From NCBI GenBank assembly GCA_009783805.1, contig WRCU01000091.1, positions 1 through 6,422 on the forward strand: a DNA stretch of 6,422 bases. Reading direction: 5' to 3'. The position numbers and the translations under genes were made by a program. Shown piece after piece: positions 4,953-6,422 of the stretch (position 1 is the first letter of the stretch; the number at the start of each line of letters is the position of its first letter). The DNA is from Oscillospiraceae bacterium. Lineage in GTDB: Bacteria > Bacillota > Clostridia > WRCU01. Under the pieces are notes generated by a model. That model did not search any database and was not told the origin of the DNA. It saw nothing but the letters and a program-made list of their open reading frames with translations.

Positions 4953-6422
4953 TCACTGGGCGACCGTGATCCTGCTCCCATGCACCGTCTTCTCGATCCG
5001 CACCTGCCTGGGTATCCGCTCGGCCAGCTCGGCGACGTGCGATATGACGCCTATGAGGCGGTCGGCGCCGGCGGTCTCCGTGAGCGTGCGTACGGCGAGG
5101 TCCAGGGCCTCGGGGTCCAGCGAGCCGAACCCCTCGTCTATGAACATCGACTCGATCCTGACGCCGCCCGACCCATGCTGCACCACGTCGGACAAGCCCA
5201 ATGCGAGCGAGAGGGACGCCATGAACGACTCGCCGCCGGATAGGCCCCTCGCCGGGCGCACCTTCCCGGTGTAGGAGTCGAAGGCCCCGATGCCCAATCC
5301 GGAGCGCCTCCTCGCGTCCTCGCCTTCCGCCGTCCTCACGAGCGCGTACCTGCCTTGGCTCATCATGGAGAGGCGCACGTTCGCCGCGCGGAGCACGCGG
5401 TCGAAGTAGGAGGCCTGGGCGTAAGTCTCAAAGTCCAGCCTGCCGTTCGCCGCGTCCGACAGCTGCCTAACGGCGGCGTACCTGCCTTCGCGCAGCTCGA
5501 GCTCCTTCTCCCCTTCCCTAAGCTCACTCAGGGCTCCCCGCAGCCTGTCCGCCTCCACCCTGAGCCCGTCGCGGCGGGCGCCCAGATCGCGGGATTCCAT
5601 GGCCAGCCGTTCGGACTCCTCCCTTAGGCGATCCATGTCGGGCGCCTCGATGCCGTCCGTCTCGGCTTCCAATCTCTTTATCTCGGCCTCGGTCCGCTCC
5701 TTCCTTTTATCGTGCTCGGCCACCGCCTTTCGTAAATCCCCCAACTCCCCTTCGGGCATCAATGACCGCCTATAATCCTCCGCGTCGGCGAAGAAGTTGG
5801 CCGCGAGGCCATTCGCGAAAGCTTCCGCCGCCTCGGCGCGCATCGCCTCCGCCCTCACTGCGGCCAGGGCTCGCTCAGCCTTCAGCGTGACGGCTTTCCC
5901 GAATGCGGCCTCGGCGTCCGCCTTCCCCATAGTCGCCTCGGCCCACGCCGCTTCCAACGCGGTCAGGGCCACCTTGGCCCGATCCCTTTCCTCGGCCGCC
6001 GCCGCCTCCCTCTCCGCCGCCGCGGCGAGCGCCGACTCGAACCGCTCGCATAGGCCGGCCCATGCGTTATGGTCAAGGGTTTCCGTCCCGTTTTCGGCTG
6101 CAGCGCCATTAGCGGCTCGCACGTCTAGGGCTAAATCCGCGCCCGCGCCTGCACCCGTTCCCGCGCCTTCGCCTCCCATCCTCCCCCCAGCCTCGCTTAG
6201 GTCGGCGGCGAACCTCCTTATCAACGCGCCCAGTTCGCTGCGCAGCGATGCTGTCTCGGGCACCAGGGCTTCGCGGATTGCATTCAAGTTATCCTCCTCC
6301 GCCTTTTGGTACCCGATATCGTCCTTTAACCTCTGGACGTTCTCTTTCGCCGTTTCCAGCCTTTCGTCCGTTTTGTCCATAAGGCTGGGCAGCCAGCGTC
6401 TAATGGTTTCCAAGTCGGCCAA
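4953..6422 (-). CDS. sbcC: SbcC/Rad50-like nuclease-complex ATPase, C-terminal part
   Basis: The last 489 codons of a larger gene; the first visible codon (TTG, 6422-6420) is internal, because the Walker A half-domain and zinc hook that must precede it are missing. SbcC is the ATPase of the SbcCD complex, which holds DNA ends and drives SbcD to cut hairpins and protein-blocked ends. In visible numbering, residues 1-75 and about 125-320 are charged, Ala/Glu/Arg-rich coiled coil, interrupted at about 79-116 by a Gly/Ala-rich segment. The C-terminal ATPase lobe begins near FETYAQASYFDRVL (331-344). It has the ABC signature LSGGESFMASLSLALGLSD (394-412), Walker B SMFIDEGFGSLDPE (425-438) with the catalytic glutamate and D-loop, and the switch histidine in ISHV (460-463). 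All essential residues of this lobe are intact. It ends 82 bp before the possible small ORF. sbcD probably lies beyond the window, on the high-coordinate side; that is inference from the usual sbcD-sbcC order. Confidence 0.96.
   Translation of the reverse strand: MADLETIRRWLPSLMDKTDERLETAKENVQRLKDDIGYQKAEEDNLNAIREALVPETASLRSELGALIRRFAADLSEAGGRMGGEGAGTGAGAGADLALDVRAANGAAAENGTETLDHNAWAGLCERFESALAAAAEREAAAAEERDRAKVALTALEAAWAEATMGKADAEAAFGKAVTLKAERALAAVRAEAMRAEAAEAFANGLAANFFADAEDYRRSLMPEGELGDLRKAVAEHDKRKERTEAEIKRLEAETDGIEAPDMDRLREESERLAMESRDLGARRDGLRVEADRLRGALSELREGEKELELREGRYAAVRQLSDAANGRLDFETYAQASYFDRVLRAANVRLSMMSQGRYALVRTAEGEDARRRSGLGIGAFDSYTGKVRPARGLSGGESFMASLSLALGLSDVVQHGSGGVRIESMFIDEGFGSLDPEALDLAVRTLTETAGADRLIGVISHVAELAERIPRQVRIEKTVHGSRITVAQ
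6075..6188 (-). repeat. Gly/Ala-rich low-complexity insert in the SbcC coiled coil
   Basis: Encodes about residues 79-116 of the visible SbcC, including GEGAGTGAGAGAD with alternating Gly-Ala steps, followed by an Ala/Asn-rich piece. At DNA level GGCGCGGG-like units recur, as expected from slippage in GC-rich sequence. It breaks the heptad pattern between two long coiled-coil stretches and is probably a flexible linker. Confidence 0.6.

Noticed and set aside
6420..6422. TTG at the window edge as the start of a 489-residue protein
   Set aside because: The protein has the C-terminal SbcC ATPase half but no Walker A half or hook, so the codon is internal and the gene continues outside.

Overview
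This GC-rich bacterial window carries five conserved genes, all on the minus strand, so transcription runs from high to low coordinates. Three are complete (metG, nadA, nadB). Two run off the edges: the C-terminal part of sbcC at 4953-6422 and the N-terminal part of nadC at 1-279. The organism cannot be named from this. It uses G/C-ending codons heavily but also uses AGG for arginine and ATA for isoleucine. The short, four-CxxC methionyl-tRNA synthetase and the style of the SbcC C-terminus recall high-GC Gram-positive or Firmicutes-like bacteria; that placement is a weak inference from memory.

Layout, in direction of transcription. At 6422-4953 is the distal half of sbcC, a Rad50-like DNA-repair ATPase: coiled coil plus the C-terminal ABC half-domain. 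At 4952-4624 is a 329-bp intergenic region. It starts with an AT-rich, G-poor stretch, continues with an unrecognised possible 33-codon ORF (4870-4769), and ends with a good sigma70-type promoter (TTGCCT, 17 bp, TATAAT at 4737-4709) and a leader of about 80 nt. After it come metG (4623-2995), nadA (2959-1982), nadB (1950-283) and nadC (279 to beyond the edge), with gaps of 35, 31 and 3 bp, which reads as one operon.

The nad genes together encode the aspartate route of de novo NAD synthesis. NadB oxidises L-aspartate to iminoaspartate, NadA condenses that with dihydroxyacetone phosphate to quinolinate, and NadC converts quinolinate to nicotinate mononucleotide. They sit behind a methionyl-tRNA synthetase gene and appear to share its promoter.

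The most interesting signal is in the metG leader. A perfect 9-nt inverted repeat (4621-4629 and 4671-4679) would pair an upstream CATCCTTTA with the TAAAGG-ATG that forms the start region of metG, a possible translational switch. Other points are an insertion of about 20 residues with an extra cysteine just before the third predicted cluster ligand of NadA, a Gly/Ala-rich low-complexity break in the SbcC coiled coil, and the unexplained small ORF. I see no mobile element, CRISPR array, tRNA, rRNA or defence system, and no clear evidence of a wholly new system.
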